Source: Alkalibacterium sp. MB6 (lineage in GTDB: Bacteria > Bacillota > Bacilli > Lactobacillales > Carnobacteriaceae_A). Taken from it: a stretch of DNA of 64,000 nt. Positions 1 through 8,634 of this stretch are shown here, in pieces (position 1 is the stretch's first letter; each line of letters starts with the position of its first letter). Under the pieces are notes generated by a model. It was not told where the DNA came from. It saw only the letters and a list, made by a program, of their open reading frames with translations, and searched no databases. Location of the stretch: the NCBI RefSeq assembly GCF_009935905.1, contig NZ_PREX01000009.1, positions 1-64,000 on the forward strand. The letters are read 5' to 3'. The translations under genes were made by a program, and so were the position numbers.

Positions 1-72
1 ACAGCCGTTAAGCTTCCCAGCGCCGAGGATAGTGAGGGGTTTCCCCTTGTGAAAGCAGGACGTTGCCGTGCA
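1..72 (+). rRNA. rrf: 5S ribosomal RNA, 3' part only
   Basis: The window opens inside a 5S rRNA. The stretch from GTTAAGCTTCCCAGCGCCGA to GCAGGACGTTGCCGTGC matches the conserved 3' half of bacterial 5S rRNA (the GTTAAGC segment, the GCGCCGAGGATAGT helix and the closing strand). The 5' part lies outside the window. The end is approximate (70-73) because the opening strand of the terminal helix is missing. Two tRNA genes follow within 130 bases, as at the end of many Firmicute rRNA operons. Confidence 0.85.
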
Positions 73-100
73 GCTCTTTTTTTATTTACAGCCCTTTTTT

Positions 101-173
101 GGAGATTTAGCTCAGTTGGGAGAGCATCTGCCTTACAAGCAGAGGGTCAGCGGTTCGAGCCCGTTAATCTCCA
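101..173 (+). tRNA. tRNA-Val (anticodon TAC)
   Basis: The 73 bases fold into a full cloverleaf. Acceptor GGAGATT pairs with AATCTCC, the D arm is GCTC/GAGC, and the anticodon loop CTTACAA gives anticodon TAC (reads GUA valine codons). The T loop contains GGTTCGAGC and the discriminator is A. The CCA end is not encoded; a run of T follows directly. It sits 28 bases after the 5S rRNA. Confidence 0.95.
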
Positions 174-204
174 TTTTTTTATCGACAATTTTACCTTATC
201 ACAT

Positions 205-278
205 GCGTCCTTAGCTCAATTGGATAGAGCACCTGACTTCGGATCAGGCGGTTGAGGGTTCAAGTCCTTTAGGGCGCG
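205..278 (+). tRNA. tRNA-Arg (anticodon TCG)
   Basis: The cloverleaf has acceptor GCGTCCT pairing with AGGGCGC, D arm GCTC/GAGC, anticodon stem CCTGA/TCAGG with loop CTTCGGA, T-loop core GGTTCAAGT and discriminator G, as in bacterial tRNA-Arg. The anticodon reads TCG (codon CGA), not the common ACG that is edited to ICG. The T stem relies on G-T pairs (GAGGG with CCTTT). CCA is not encoded. Confidence 0.92.
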
Positions 279-292
279 TTTGCATTGACTAT

Positions 293-333
293 AAAAAGTG
301 GTTTTAGAGCATCTTCTAAGATCACTTTTTTTT
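293..333 (+). terminator. Terminator of the rRNA/tRNA operon
   Basis: AAAAAGTG pairs with CACTTTTT around an inner TAGAG/TTCTA helix, followed by a T run. It closes the 5S/tRNA transcript before the ctsR promoter. Confidence 0.8.
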
Positions 334-370
334 GTCTATACCATCTCATCCAGTCCATATCGTCTGTCAC

Positions 371-399
371 TTTTCATTTGCTTCAAGTATTGGTATAAT
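371..399 (+). promoter_or_regulatory. Promoter of ctsR-clpC
   Basis: A perfect -10 TATAAT at 394-399 lies 17 bases after a weak -35 TTTTCA (371-376). Transcription would begin near 405, inside the CtsR operator, which fits autorepression. Confidence 0.65.
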
Positions 400-406
400 A
401 AGTATT

Positions 407-423
407 AGTCAAAGATAGTCAAA
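407..423 (+). promoter_or_regulatory. CtsR operator of ctsR-clpC
   Basis: Tandem heptads AGTCAAA-GAT-AGTCAAA match the known CtsR box RGTCAAANANRGTCAAA. The site lies just after the -10, where bound CtsR would block initiation. A second CtsR box precedes clpP at 41583. Confidence 0.9.
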
Positions 424-452
424 CTATTTCCCGATTTCTAAAAGAAAGAGAA

Positions 453-536
453 AAGGAGGACACTGATCAGATACTTGATATTTAAATAAAAAAAAGGTAG
501 ACTCATCTTCAAGTATCATTAAATCAGTTTTAACTT
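453..536 (+). promoter_or_regulatory. ctsR leader: distant SD plus hairpin (possible split ribosome-binding site)
   Basis: The only strong SD, AAGGAGG at 453-459, is 77 bases before the ctsR ATG (537), and no SD stands next to that ATG. Between them ACTGAT (462-467) pairs with ATCAGT (523-528), and GATACTTGA (470-478) pairs perfectly with TCAAGTATC (509-517). If this hairpin forms, only about 10 unpaired bases separate SD from ATG, a normal spacing. The pairing is seen in the sequence; its function is inferred, by analogy with phage T4 genes whose SD is brought close by a hairpin. Confidence 0.5.
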
Positions 537-1022
537 ATGAATAACCCGAATATGACTGACATAATCGAAGCCTATTTAAAAAAGGTTTTGCAACAAAAAG
601 AACAGGTTGAGATTAGACGAAATGAAATTGCTGAACTATTCGACTGTGTACCTTCTCAAATTAACTATGTGATTAACACTCGTTTTACTATTCAGCGTGG
701 CTATTTAGTTGAAAGCAAACGTGGTGGTGGTGGCTATATTCGTATTATGAAGGTGCAAGTCTTGGACGAATTGGATTTGCTTGATACAATGATTGAGGTT
801 ATTGGACTTACCATCTCAGAAGCAGATGCTAAATCAGTCGTGCAAAATTTATACGATGAAGAAATTATATCCAAACGAGAAGCGAAATTAATGCTTGTAG
901 CGATGGATCAATCCCTATACACGGGAGAACGGTTCACAGACAACCGAATTAGAGCGAACTTATTGAGAACCATGTTAGCAAATTTAAGATATGAAGAGCC
1001 GAATCAAAGAAAGGCGGACTAA
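537..1022 (+). CDS. ctsR: CtsR, class III heat-shock repressor
   Basis: CtsR is the dimeric repressor of clp protease genes. It releases DNA on heat or protein stress and is itself degraded by Clp. The 161-residue protein has the family length. Its N-terminal winged helix-turn-helix carries FDCVPSQINYVINTRFT, followed by the glycine-rich wing SKRGGGGYIRI (about residues 60-70), the tetraglycine known to act in heat sensing. The start at 537 aligns with enterococcal CtsR (M-x4-SDIIEAYL); ATG 552 is an in-frame alternative. Neither has an adjacent SD (see the leader entry). It ends 3 bases before clpC. There is no mcsA or mcsB, as expected for Lactobacillales. Confidence 0.95.
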   Translation: MNNPNMTDIIEAYLKKVLQQKEQVEIRRNEIAELFDCVPSQINYVINTRFTIQRGYLVESKRGGGGYIRIMKVQVLDELDLLDTMIEVIGLTISEADAKSVVQNLYDEEIISKREAKLMLVAMDQSLYTGERFTDNRIRANLLRTMLANLRYEEPNQRKAD

Positions 1023-1025
1023 TAT

Positions 1026-3521
1026 ATGAATGAACTATTTACAGAAAAAGCGAAAAAAGCGCTGCTTATTGCCCAAGAAGAAGCTAAAACTTTCCGCCAT
1101 CGTTCGGTAGGAACAGAACATTTACTATTGGCTTTAATCATTGAAGACGAAGGTATTGCAGGAAAAACGCTTCGTGAGTTGGATATTACAGAAGAAGATA
1201 TTAAAGAAGAGATTGAACACTTCTCTAGTTATGGACCAACCACCACCTCAGTCAGTTCGATATTACCTTACTCACCTAGAGCAAGACAAACAATAAAATA
1301 TGCTACAGACGAAGCAAGACGGATGAAACGTCCTTTGGTAGGGACAGAACACTTGTTATTAGGTCTGTTGCGCGATGAAGACGTCTTATCAGCAAAAATA
1401 TTAAATAATTTAGATGTTAATTTAGCTAAAGCCAGACAGTTGGTTTTGAAAAAGTTAGGTCAGCAAGATGTTTCCCCACGAAATAAAATGGGCGGTAGAC
1501 GCTCGTCTAAGTCGGATCAAGGGAACTCCAGTGGCACACCAACACTTGACTCACTAGCACGTGATTTGACTCAACAGGCACGTGAAGATCGATTGGATCC
1601 TATAGTTGGTAGAGATAAAGAAGTTAGACGAATTATACAAATCTTAAGTAGAAGAACTAAAAACAATCCTGTCTTAGTTGGAGAACCTGGTGTCGGTAAA
1701 ACAGCTATTGCAGAAGGCTTGGCTCAAAAAATAATAGCTAGCGAAGTGCCACCAGCATTAATTGGTAAACGATTGATGACTTTAGATATGGGATCTTTGG
1801 TAGCTGGGACGAAATACCGCGGTGAATTTGAAGAGCGAATGAAAAAAATAATCGATGAAATCTATCAAGATGGAGAAGTCATTCTCTTTATAGATGAATT
1901 GCACACATTAATAGGTGCAGGTGGAGCAGAGGGTGCTATTGATGCATCCAATATTCTTAAACCAGCTTTAGCACGTGGAGAGTTACAAACGATTGGTGCG
2001 ACTACTCTAGACGAGTATCAAAAACACATCGAAAAGGATGCGGCACTTGAACGACGATTTGCATCTATTCATGTCGATCCACCATCAGAAATGGAAGCCG
2101 AAGAAATTTTGTTTGGCCTTAGAGATCGTTATGAAGATCACCACGATGTTCAAATTACCGATGATGCGTTACGCTCGGCTGTTCATTTGTCATCTAGATA
2201 CATTACTACTCGTCAACTTCCAGATAAAGCCATTGATTTAATGGACGAATCAGCATCTAAAGTGAGAATGGACCAAAGTGATGCACCTACTCCTATATCA
2301 AAAGCAACTCAAGCACTGGATGAACTAGTTCGCAAAAAAGAAGAAGCAATTCAATCGCAAGATTTCGAAAGAGCTGCATTAATACGGGAAAAAGAAATGC
2401 GTCAGCGTAAAAAACTGGAAAAAATCGTTAACCAAAAAGATCGAGACGCACAAGACAGACTTCAAGTGACTGCCCATGATATTGCGGAAGTTGTTTCCCA
2501 GTGGACAGGAATTCCCGTTAATCAAATGGAACAAAAAGAAAGTCAACGATTGCTGAATTTAGAGAAAGTCTTGCATGAACGTGTTGTTGGACAATCAGAA
2601 GCAGTCGTTGCCGTATCAAAAGCAATTAGAAGAGCGCGTAGTGGATTGAAAGATCCCAATCGACCAATTGGCTCCTTTATGTTCTTAGGACCCACCGGTG
2701 TCGGTAAAACAGAACTTGCTAAATCTTTGGCAGAGGCAATGTTTGGAAGTGAAGAAGCATTAATCCGTGTAGACATGTCAGAATTCATGGAGAAACACAG
2801 CACGAGTCGATTGGTCGGCTCGCCTCCAGGGTATGTAGGATATGACGAAGGTGGACAATTAACCGAAAAAATTCGTCAAAAACCCTATTCAGTCATTTTA
2901 CTTGATGAAGTTGAAAAAGCTCATCCCGATGTCTTTAATATTCTCCTTCAAGTCTTGGATGACGGCTTACTGACAGACGGTAAAGGACGTAAGGTTGACT
3001 TCAAAAACACTATTCTGATTATGACATCTAACCTTGGAGCTACAGCCTTAAGAGATGAGAAGTCAGTCGGCTTTGGTGCAGTGGATAAACGATTGGATTA
3101 CGAAGCGATGTCTAAACGTATTCGTGAAGAGCTGAAAAATGCCTTTAGACCAGAATTCTTAAACCGTGTAGATGACACCATTGTCTTCCACTCACTTAAA
3201 AAGGAAGAATTGCGTGAAATCGTTAAGTTATTGACGAAAAATGTTGTGAATCGTATGGAAGAATTAGGAATCGAATTGAAAGTCACTTCAGCGGCGATGG
3301 ATGTTATTGCAGAAGAAGGGTTCGATCCTGAGTACGGTGCACGACCACTCAGACGGGCGATTCAAAATAAAATTGAAGATCGCTTGAGTGAATCGTTATT
3401 AGCTGGGGAAATAAGCTTAGGCGACAAAGTAACAATTGGAGCATCCAAAGGTGACATAACGGTAAAAGTAAAAGAAGCCAATGGCGATTCGCAAAAAGAA
3501 CCACAAACAACAAACCAATAG
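1026..3521 (+). CDS. clpC: ATP-dependent Clp protease ATPase subunit ClpC
   Basis: HSP100 AAA+ unfoldase that feeds substrates to ClpP in the cytosol. At 831 residues it is full length. The N-terminal double Clp repeat (about 1-145) shows the paired [11 protein letters not shown] and [11 protein letters not shown] motifs. AAA domain 1 has Walker A GEPGVGKT near residue 219 and Walker [15 protein letters not shown]-like coiled middle segment ([18 protein letters not shown]) is diagnostic of ClpC over ClpB. AAA domain 2 has Walker A GPTGVGKT near 555 and a C-terminal D2-small domain. It is co-transcribed with ctsR; SD GAAAGGCGG precedes the ATG. The partner clpP is at 41683 under its own CtsR box. 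Confidence 0.97.
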   Translation: MNELFTEKAKKALLIAQEEAKTFRHRSVGTEHLLLALIIEDEGIAGKTLRELDITEEDIKEEIEHFSSYGPTTTSVSSILPYSPRARQTIKYATDEARRMKRPLVGTEHLLLGLLRDEDVLSAKILNNLDVNLAKARQLVLKKLGQQDVSPRNKMGGRRSSKSDQGNSSGTPTLDSLARDLTQQAREDRLDPIVGRDKEVRRIIQILSRRTKNNPVLVGEPGVGKTAIAEGLAQKIIASEVPPALIGKRLMTLDMGSLVAGTKYRGEFEERMKKIIDEIYQDGEVILFIDELHTLIGAGGAEGAIDASNILKPALARGELQTIGATTLDEYQKHIEKDAALERRFASIHVDPPSEMEAEEILFGLRDRYEDHHDVQITDDALRSAVHLSSRYITTRQLPDKAIDLMDESASKVRMDQSDAPTPISKATQALDELVRKKEEAIQSQDFERAALIREKEMRQRKKLEKIVNQKDRDAQDRLQVTAHDIAEVVSQWTGIPVNQMEQKESQRLLNLEKVLHERVVGQSEAVVAVSKAIRRARSGLKDPNRPIGSFMFLGPTGVGKTELAKSLAEAMFGSEEALIRVDMSEFMEKHSTSRLVGSPPGYVGYDEGGQLTEKIRQKPYSVILLDEVEKAHPDVFNILLQVLDDGLLTDGKGRKVDFKNTILIMTSNLGATALRDEKSVGFGAVDKRLDYEAMSKRIREELKNAFRPEFLNRVDDTIVFHSLKKEELREIVKLLTKNVVNRMEELGIELKVTSAAMDVIAEEGFDPEYGARPLRRAIQNKIEDRLSESLLAGEISLGDKVTIGASKGDITVKVKEANGDSQKEPQTTNQ

Positions 3522-3525
3522 AGTG

Positions 3526-3574
3526 AAAAGCACGAGTATGACTGGTTAATGCCGGTTTATACTCGTGCTTTTTT
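3526..3574 (+). terminator. Terminator of ctsR-clpC
   Basis: AAAAGCACGAGTAT pairs with ATACTCGTGCTTTT and is followed by T residues, directly after the clpC stop. Confidence 0.9.
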
Positions 3575-3620
3575 GCTGTTAACTTTTTTATTAACATCTT
3601 TCAATAACAAGCCCTATCAT

Positions 3621-3649
3621 TTGTATAAATGTTAGACCAATGATAAATT
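3621..3649 (+). promoter_or_regulatory. Promoter of the manganese catalase gene
   Basis: TTGTAT (3621-3626), a 17-base spacer and TAAATT (3644-3649) with an upstream TG extension, 50 bases before the start codon. This is a sequence match only. Confidence 0.55.
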
Positions 3650-3697
3650 AGTCTCAGTTACATGATATCACTATAAAAACTAAAGGATAGACTATTT

Positions 3698-4513
3698 ATG
3701 TTTATGCACAGCAAGAAATTGCAATACCCGTCAAAACCCAATAAGCCTGATGCGTTAATGGCACGTCGAATGCAGGAGATTTTAGGTGGACAATGGGGAG
3801 AAATGTCAGTCATGAATATGTACTTGTTCCAAGGTTGGAACACTCGAGGAAATGAGAAGTACAAAGACTTACTCCTTGATACGGCAACTGAAGAAATTGG
3901 CCACGTTGAAATGATTGCGACAATGATAGCTCATTTATTAGACGTTGCACCTTTATCCGTTCAGGAAAAAGCGGTAGCGGATGATCCAGCTGCAGCTGTT
4001 ATGGGTGGAATGAACCCTCAACATGCGATTGTATCAGGTTTAGGCGCAGCACCTAGGGATGCGAACGGTAATGCATGGACCTCCAACTATATTGTTGCCA
4101 GTGGAAACTTATTAGCGGATATGCGTATGAACGTGACAGCTGAATCACAAGGAAGACTGCAAGTGGCTCGTTTATATGAAATGACAGACGATAAAGGCGT
4201 TCGCGACATGCTTGGATTTTTATTAGCACGTGATACGCAACACCAACTTCAGTGGATGCAGGCGATAAAAGAACTTGAAGAAAAAGAAGGATTAGTTGTC
4301 CCTCCAGTTCCTAAGGCTTATGAGGTAGAAGAGGTTAACCATACACTATATAACTTCTCTGAGGGAGAGGACAGTAAAAAAGTCGTTGACGGAGTGAATG
4401 CACCTGACGGTAAACCATTTAATTATGAAGAGGTTCCAAAAGCATTTGGAGAAAAACCAAAATTAAAACCAGCACCTAAAGAAGTGTACAATTCTAAACC
4501 TGTAGATATGTAA
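3698..4513 (+). CDS. Manganese (non-haem) catalase
   Basis: Dimanganese catalase that disproportionates hydrogen peroxide without haem, useful in lactic acid bacteria that do not make haem. The 271 residues match the family length. The metal ligands known from the Lactobacillus plantarum enzyme are all in place: E35 (GGQWGEMS), E66 and H69 (TEEIGHVEM), E149 (TAESQGR) and H182 (RDTQHQLQW). AAAGGA 10 bases upstream supports the ATG at 3698; a second ATG follows at 3704. The gene stands alone with its own promoter between two terminated operons. Subunits of this family form hexamers. Confidence 0.95.
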   Translation: MFMHSKKLQYPSKPNKPDALMARRMQEILGGQWGEMSVMNMYLFQGWNTRGNEKYKDLLLDTATEEIGHVEMIATMIAHLLDVAPLSVQEKAVADDPAAAVMGGMNPQHAIVSGLGAAPRDANGNAWTSNYIVASGNLLADMRMNVTAESQGRLQVARLYEMTDDKGVRDMLGFLLARDTQHQLQWMQAIKELEEKEGLVVPPVPKAYEVEEVNHTLYNFSEGEDSKKVVDGVNAPDGKPFNYEEVPKAFGEKPKLKPAPKEVYNSKPVDM

Positions 4514-4618
4514 CTTGAATGTGTTTGTCGTCAGTCTTATAGGAAGTCGTATTTTTGGTATAAAAGCTCCTTTTTTGTTAACATAAACTTACTATGAAAT
4601 GAAAGGGCTGATAAATTA

Positions 4619-4978
4619 ATGAAGAATATTGATGACACACAAAAGAGTATTTTGTTGGGCATGGGAGCCGCTTTTTTAGTAGGCATTGTCACTTTCCTTT
4701 TCTCTTCGGATAATCATTCGACCAGCAAGAAAGCTAAGAAGGCAATGAAGGTTCATAAAGCAAAAAAATATATGGATAAATTGCCAGGTCATAAGAGTCA
4801 TACTCAAAAGTTTATGGATAAAATGCCTGGAAACAAAAGCCACACTCAAAAAGTAATGGACAAATTCCATGCAAATGATATGGAGGATAAGTTCTCTGAT
4901 ATGTCTTCAGATTTCATGGACTATATGAGTGATAAAGCGAAAGACAGCAAGAAATTTATGAAAAAAGTAAAAAGCTAA
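4619..4978 (+). CDS. YtxH-like small membrane-anchored protein with internal repeats
   Basis: Function not known. The 119 residues start with a short cytosolic segment and one membrane helix (about 10-29: ILLGMGAAFLVGIVTFLF), followed by a very basic, lysine-rich tail as in YtxH-family general-stress proteins. The tail holds near-identical repeats, MDKLPGHKSHTQK and MDKMPGNKSHTQK, then a decayed third MDKFHAND, so the region grew by tandem duplication. A second acidic/basic stretch ends in KKFMKKVKS. SD GAAAGGG stands about 12 bases before the ATG. It has its own terminator and shares no operon with Mn catalase, though both may be stress genes. Confidence 0.75.
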   Translation: MKNIDDTQKSILLGMGAAFLVGIVTFLFSSDNHSTSKKAKKAMKVHKAKKYMDKLPGHKSHTQKFMDKMPGNKSHTQKVMDKFHANDMEDKFSDMSSDFMDYMSDKAKDSKKFMKKVKS

Positions 4979-4983
4979 CGACA

Positions 4984-5022
4984 AAAACTCCGACGGCAGC
5001 ATATGCCTAGTCGGAGTTTTTT
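4984..5022 (+). terminator. Terminator of the YtxH-like gene
   Basis: AAAACTCCGAC pairs with GTCGGAGTTTT and runs into T residues. It also faces the end of the oppositely oriented regulator gene. Confidence 0.9.
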
Positions 5023-5054
5023 GTTTAGTTAACGATAAGCATGCTTTCAACAGC

Positions 5055-5918
5055 TTAAAGGACTAACAAGTAGCAAAGTAAGAGGTCATTCATATTCTTT
5101 AAAGATAAGCCGGTTGTTTGGTTAAAGCGGTCCATACGGTACTGAAGTGTATTGCGGTGAACGAATAACTGCTTAGCGGCCACACTGACGTTTCCTTGGC
5201 TTTCCCACATTGAAAAGATTAATTCTTTCCAATCACTTTGTCCTTCAATTTGCTTTTTTAATTCTTTGATAATCGTACTATTAGCCACAGCTTCATGCGT
5301 AAAATAACGAAGAGCCACGTCCGGAAGAGAGCTGATGCGATCATGCATATGAGCAACTTCTTGTTGGAATATGGTCTGTTCTTCTTTAAATACACGTAAG
5401 AGCTGGTTGTCAGGCTGCCAAAAGTGACCGATGTAAGCATTGGTTCGGATAGAGAAGTCATCTTCAAGGGTTTTAAGCATGCCCGTGATTTCATCTTGAG
5501 ATAAAGAGTGAGCTGAATTGTCTTGTAAGACAAAGCACGTATCTCTTGTAATGAAAAAGACATCTAAAACAGGTTCAAATAGATGAAGCACCGAATCCAT
5601 CCATATAGAATAATCAAATTGTTGATCCATTTTTTCAAGGTACAGTTGTATCAAACGCACTGGTTTAGTTGTTTGAGGAGGTTGTTCCTTCCTTCCTGAC
5701 ATAAACTGAGACCAGTCAGAATTGGAGATAGGAAAGGCGTCTGGCTCGCTTTCTTCCTTTAATAGAGAGAGAAGAGCCTGTTCTTTTTCGTTAATGGTTT
5801 CATTAGGAATATGAATCCACTTGTTTTTATAGGATAAGCGAAAGGTGTCTCTTTCTAAAAATGGTTGATCAGTTAATTCAGCATCGGGATATAAGTCTTT
5901 TATTTTAAAAAAGTCCAC
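5055..5918 (-). CDS. PucR/CdaR-type helix-turn-helix transcriptional regulator
   Basis: The 287-residue protein ends in a PucR C-terminal DNA-binding domain (HTH_30): QGNVSVAAKQLFVHRNTLQYRMDRF is the characteristic helix-turn-helix, with the family NTLQYR/NTVxYR core, followed by LKNMNDLLLCYLL. The N-terminal part has no domain I can name; in relatives this region senses small molecules such as purine-pathway intermediates or sugar acids. The start is GTG at 5918, chosen because AAGGAGG sits 7-8 bases upstream. The gene is alone and divergent from tadA, so its targets cannot be read from context. Confidence 0.8.
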   Translation of the reverse strand: MDFFKIKDLYPDAELTDQPFLERDTFRLSYKNKWIHIPNETINEKEQALLSLLKEESEPDAFPISNSDWSQFMSGRKEQPPQTTKPVRLIQLYLEKMDQQFDYSIWMDSVLHLFEPVLDVFFITRDTCFVLQDNSAHSLSQDEITGMLKTLEDDFSIRTNAYIGHFWQPDNQLLRVFKEEQTIFQQEVAHMHDRISSLPDVALRYFTHEAVANSTIIKELKKQIEGQSDWKELIFSMWESQGNVSVAAKQLFVHRNTLQYRMDRFNQTTGLSLKNMNDLLLCYLLVL

Positions 5919-6017
5919 TGTTTTTCCTCCTTAGTAGCTTATACTTATTTTAACACTGTTTAAGGGAAGAAGAAACTAGGGTATAATGAAGAAAAGAAGA
6001 CTAATGGAGCGGTATAG

Positions 6018-6524
6018 ATGACGGAGTTCACTGAACATGAATTAAATAAATGGATGGATGAGGCTATAAAAGAAGCTAAAAAAGCGGAGGCAATTGGAGA
6101 AGTCCCCATCGGTGCGGTCATTGTTAAAAATAATGAGATCATTGGAAGAGGATTCAATCAGCGTGAAAGCACGCAATTAGCCACGACCCATGCAGAAATG
6201 TTGGCGATTGAAGAAGCGAATAAAACACTTAATAACTGGCGCTTGGAGGATTGCCATTTGTTTGTCACGCTTGAACCGTGCCTCATGTGTAGCGGAGCGA
6301 TCGTCTTGTCTCGCTTGAAAAGTGTTCACTATGGGCCAGCCGATCCAAAAGGTGGAGCAGTGAGAACGTTAATGACAGCATTAGAAGATGACCGACTGAA
6401 CCATCAGTGCGATGTTCACACCGGCCTCAAAGAAGAAGAGTGCGCAGCGTTGTTGACACATTTTTTTAAAGAGTTAAGGCGGAAAAAGAAAGAAGAAAAA
6501 GCTAAATTAAAACAGAAAGAATGA
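6018..6524 (+). CDS. tadA: tRNA-specific adenosine deaminase TadA
   Basis: TadA deaminates A34 of tRNA-Arg(ACG) to inosine so that one tRNA reads CGU, CGC and CGA. The zinc cytidine-deaminase fold is clear: H58-A-E60 (metal ligand and proton shuttle) and P87-C-L-M-C91 (PCxxC metal ligands). At 168 residues it is of normal length with a lysine-rich C-terminal tail. GGAG lies at a usable distance before ATG 6018. The deaminase matters here because the window carries a tRNA-Arg with anticodon TCG, which does not need editing; a TadA substrate tRNA should be elsewhere in the genome. Confidence 0.95.
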   Translation: MTEFTEHELNKWMDEAIKEAKKAEAIGEVPIGAVIVKNNEIIGRGFNQRESTQLATTHAEMLAIEEANKTLNNWRLEDCHLFVTLEPCLMCSGAIVLSRLKSVHYGPADPKGGAVRTLMTALEDDRLNHQCDVHTGLKEEECAALLTHFFKELRRKKKEEKAKLKQKE

Positions 6525-6563
6525 AAACAAGCGTGGATGACTAAGTATCCACGCTTGTTTTAT
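6524..6563. terminator. Bidirectional terminator between tadA and proC
   Basis: AAAACAAGCGTGGAT pairs perfectly with ATCCACGCTTGTTTT. A runs on one side and T runs on the other let it serve both convergent genes. Confidence 0.9.
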
Positions 6564-7361
6564 TTAGTTATCTCTAGACATGTCTTGATCTTTTTTTATC
6601 ATACTATCTACCGCTTCAATCAGTGCTCCAGAAAAATCTGATTTCACTAGACTTAACACAGCTTCAACAGTAATCCCACCGGGTGAGCTGACTTGGTCAA
6701 TTAAATTCCAAGGGGAGTCATTAGATTGCAAGACTGTTTTTCCACTGCCTAAGACTGCTTGTGCGGCAATGTTAGTGGCTTGCTCTTTTGACATACCATA
6801 CTTAACGGCTGTCCTGGCTAATGTATCAATAAATAAGAAGACCAAAGCTGGTGAACTGCCTGCTAATGCAATAAAGACACTTAACTGTTCTTCAGGGATA
6901 ACAACCACATCACCGATTGCTGAAAAAAGATCCGTTGCCAAGGTCATTTTCTTTTCTGAAACGGCACTGTTTTCTATAACCGCGGTCATTGATTCCAGCA
7001 CTTGAGCATTTAAATTAGGCATGGTTCGAATGACTTGTTTAGCATCGATATACTGGCTCAGTTGGTGATTTGTCACACCGGCCATTACAGAAAGGACAAG
7101 CTTGTCTTTTGAAAAGGTAAGAGGTGTCAGGACCTCTTCTACTTGATACGGCTTGACTGCCAAGATAATGACGTCTGACTCATCAATAACCGCTTGATTG
7201 GATACTAAACCTTTAATATGCCAAGTCTTTTCTACCTGAGTTTTCGACTCTTCTGAACGGGTTGAAAAGAACAGGTCACTTTTAGATACCACGTTTTTCT
7301 CTATTAATCCATGGGCAATGGCCTTTGCCATATTACCAAATCCGATAAAACCTATTTTCAT
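6564..7361 (-). CDS. proC: Pyrroline-5-carboxylate reductase
   Basis: Last step of proline synthesis: NAD(P)H-dependent reduction of pyrroline-5-carboxylate. The 265-residue protein has the N-terminal Rossmann motif GFGNMA (about 7-12), the VILAVKP strand, the MPN signature (VIRTMPNLNAQ) and the C-terminal dimerisation domain with GSSPALVFLFID and the family signature SPGGITVEA. ATG 7361 is preceded by AAAGGA. It is convergent with tadA and divergent from ilvE across 160 bases. No proA or proB is nearby. Confidence 0.95.
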   Translation of the reverse strand: MKIGFIGFGNMAKAIAHGLIEKNVVSKSDLFFSTRSEESKTQVEKTWHIKGLVSNQAVIDESDVIILAVKPYQVEEVLTPLTFSKDKLVLSVMAGVTNHQLSQYIDAKQVIRTMPNLNAQVLESMTAVIENSAVSEKKMTLATDLFSAIGDVVVIPEEQLSVFIALAGSSPALVFLFIDTLARTAVKYGMSKEQATNIAAQAVLGSGKTVLQSNDSPWNLIDQVSSPGGITVEAVLSLVKSDFSGALIEAVDSMIKKDQDMSRDN

Positions 7362-7471
7362 TTCGTGTCATTCCTTTTAATCATTTTTAACAGTGTATCA
7401 TACTAATGGATTCTTTTAGGAAGAAAAAAATAACAATTGATTAAAAAAATCTAATAATTGATAGAAAATTC

Positions 7472-7480
7472 TGGTATAAT
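7472..7480 (+). promoter_or_regulatory. Extended -10 promoter of ilvE
   Basis: TGGTATAAT (TG-N-TATAAT) lies about 40 bases before the start codon. I found no good -35. The 160-base proC-ilvE gap has no room for, and no sign of, a T-box leader. Confidence 0.6.
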
Positions 7481-7521
7481 TCTTTCATGAAAAAGAGGTC
7501 ACACCAAAAAGAGGGAGTCTT

Positions 7522-8574
7522 ATGACTAACATATTACCTAAAGATGCTTTGGACTATGAGATGACGGATTGGAAACAGCTCGGATTCTCATATATAAGAA
7601 CAGATTATAGATTTATTAGCTACTATAAAAACGGTGAATGGGATGAAGGCCAACTTATCACAGATAATGTCCTTCATATATCAGAAGGGTCAACTGCCCT
7701 TCATTATGGGCAGCAATGCTTTGAAGGGATGAAGGCATACCGAAGAGCAGATGGACAAATCAACTTATTTCGTCCTTATGAAAATGCTAAACGTATGAAA
7801 AAAAGTTGCGAACGACTTGTGATGCCTCCTTATCCAGAAGAAAAGTTTATCGAGGCTGTGAAAAAAGTAGTCCTGGCCAATGAAAAATGGGTTCCTCCTT
7901 ATGAATCGAGAAGCACCTTATATATCCGTCCGTTCATGATTGGTGTAGGAGATAATCTGGGTATTCATGCTTCTGATGAGTATATCTTTTCTATCATCGT
8001 TATGCCGGTCGGGTCTTATTTTAAAAATGGCTTATATCCCTCAAACTTTTATGTAACGGAGTATGATCGGGCAGCTCCAAGAGGGACAGGAGCATCAAAG
8101 GTGGGAGGCAATTATGCATCAGGACTCTTACCGGGAAAAGAAGCAAAGAGTAGAAACTTTGCTGATTGTGTATACTTGGATCCAGAGACCCACACTAAAA
8201 TTGAAGAAGTGGGTGCAGCTAATTTCTTTGGGATTACTCATGACAATGAGTTCTTAACTCCTAAATCCCCTTCTATTCTTAATAGTATTACGAGACGCTC
8301 GTTGTTATGGCTAGCCGAAAACCGGTTAAACCTATCTGTTAGAGAAGGCGATGTGTTTATCGACCAAATAGATCAGTTTAAAGAAGCGGGTGCTTGTGGA
8401 ACAGCTGCGGTTGTTTCCCCAATCGGCGGGTTACAAGTAGGGGATCATTTTCATGTGTTTTACTCGGAAGAGGTTGTCGGACCAGTGACAAAACGTCTTT
8501 ATAATGAATTGACGGGTATTCAATTTGGCGATATTGACGCACCGGAAGGCTGGATGATGACTCTTAATAGTTGA
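7522..8574 (+). CDS. ilvE: Branched-chain amino acid aminotransferase
   Basis: PLP enzyme that interconverts leucine, isoleucine and valine with their 2-keto acids. The 350 residues contain the fold-type IV features: GSTALHYGQQCFEGMKAYRR near residue 60, YIRPFMIGVG, GASKVGGNYASGLL with the PLP-binding lysine, and the cofactor loop EEVGAANFF. The length fits the longer class II BCAT form usual in Firmicutes. GAGGGAG provides the SD. It stands alone with no ilv or leu genes, suggesting a role in amino-acid catabolism (flavour-type keto acids) or in balancing uptake rather than a full pathway. Confidence 0.95.
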   Translation: MTNILPKDALDYEMTDWKQLGFSYIRTDYRFISYYKNGEWDEGQLITDNVLHISEGSTALHYGQQCFEGMKAYRRADGQINLFRPYENAKRMKKSCERLVMPPYPEEKFIEAVKKVVLANEKWVPPYESRSTLYIRPFMIGVGDNLGIHASDEYIFSIIVMPVGSYFKNGLYPSNFYVTEYDRAAPRGTGASKVGGNYASGLLPGKEAKSRNFADCVYLDPETHTKIEEVGAANFFGITHDNEFLTPKSPSILNSITRRSLLWLAENRLNLSVREGDVFIDQIDQFKEAGACGTAAVVSPIGGLQVGDHFHVFYSEEVVGPVTKRLYNELTGIQFGDIDAPEGWMMTLNS

Positions 8575-8634
8575 AATGATGTGATCATCTTTGGTACAGA
8601 TAAGAGAGAGGATAAAAATGAAGGAGGAATCAGA

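Noticed and set aside
7362-7521. T-box or leucine leader before ilvE
   Set aside because: The gap is short and has no T-box bulge motif or specifier stem.
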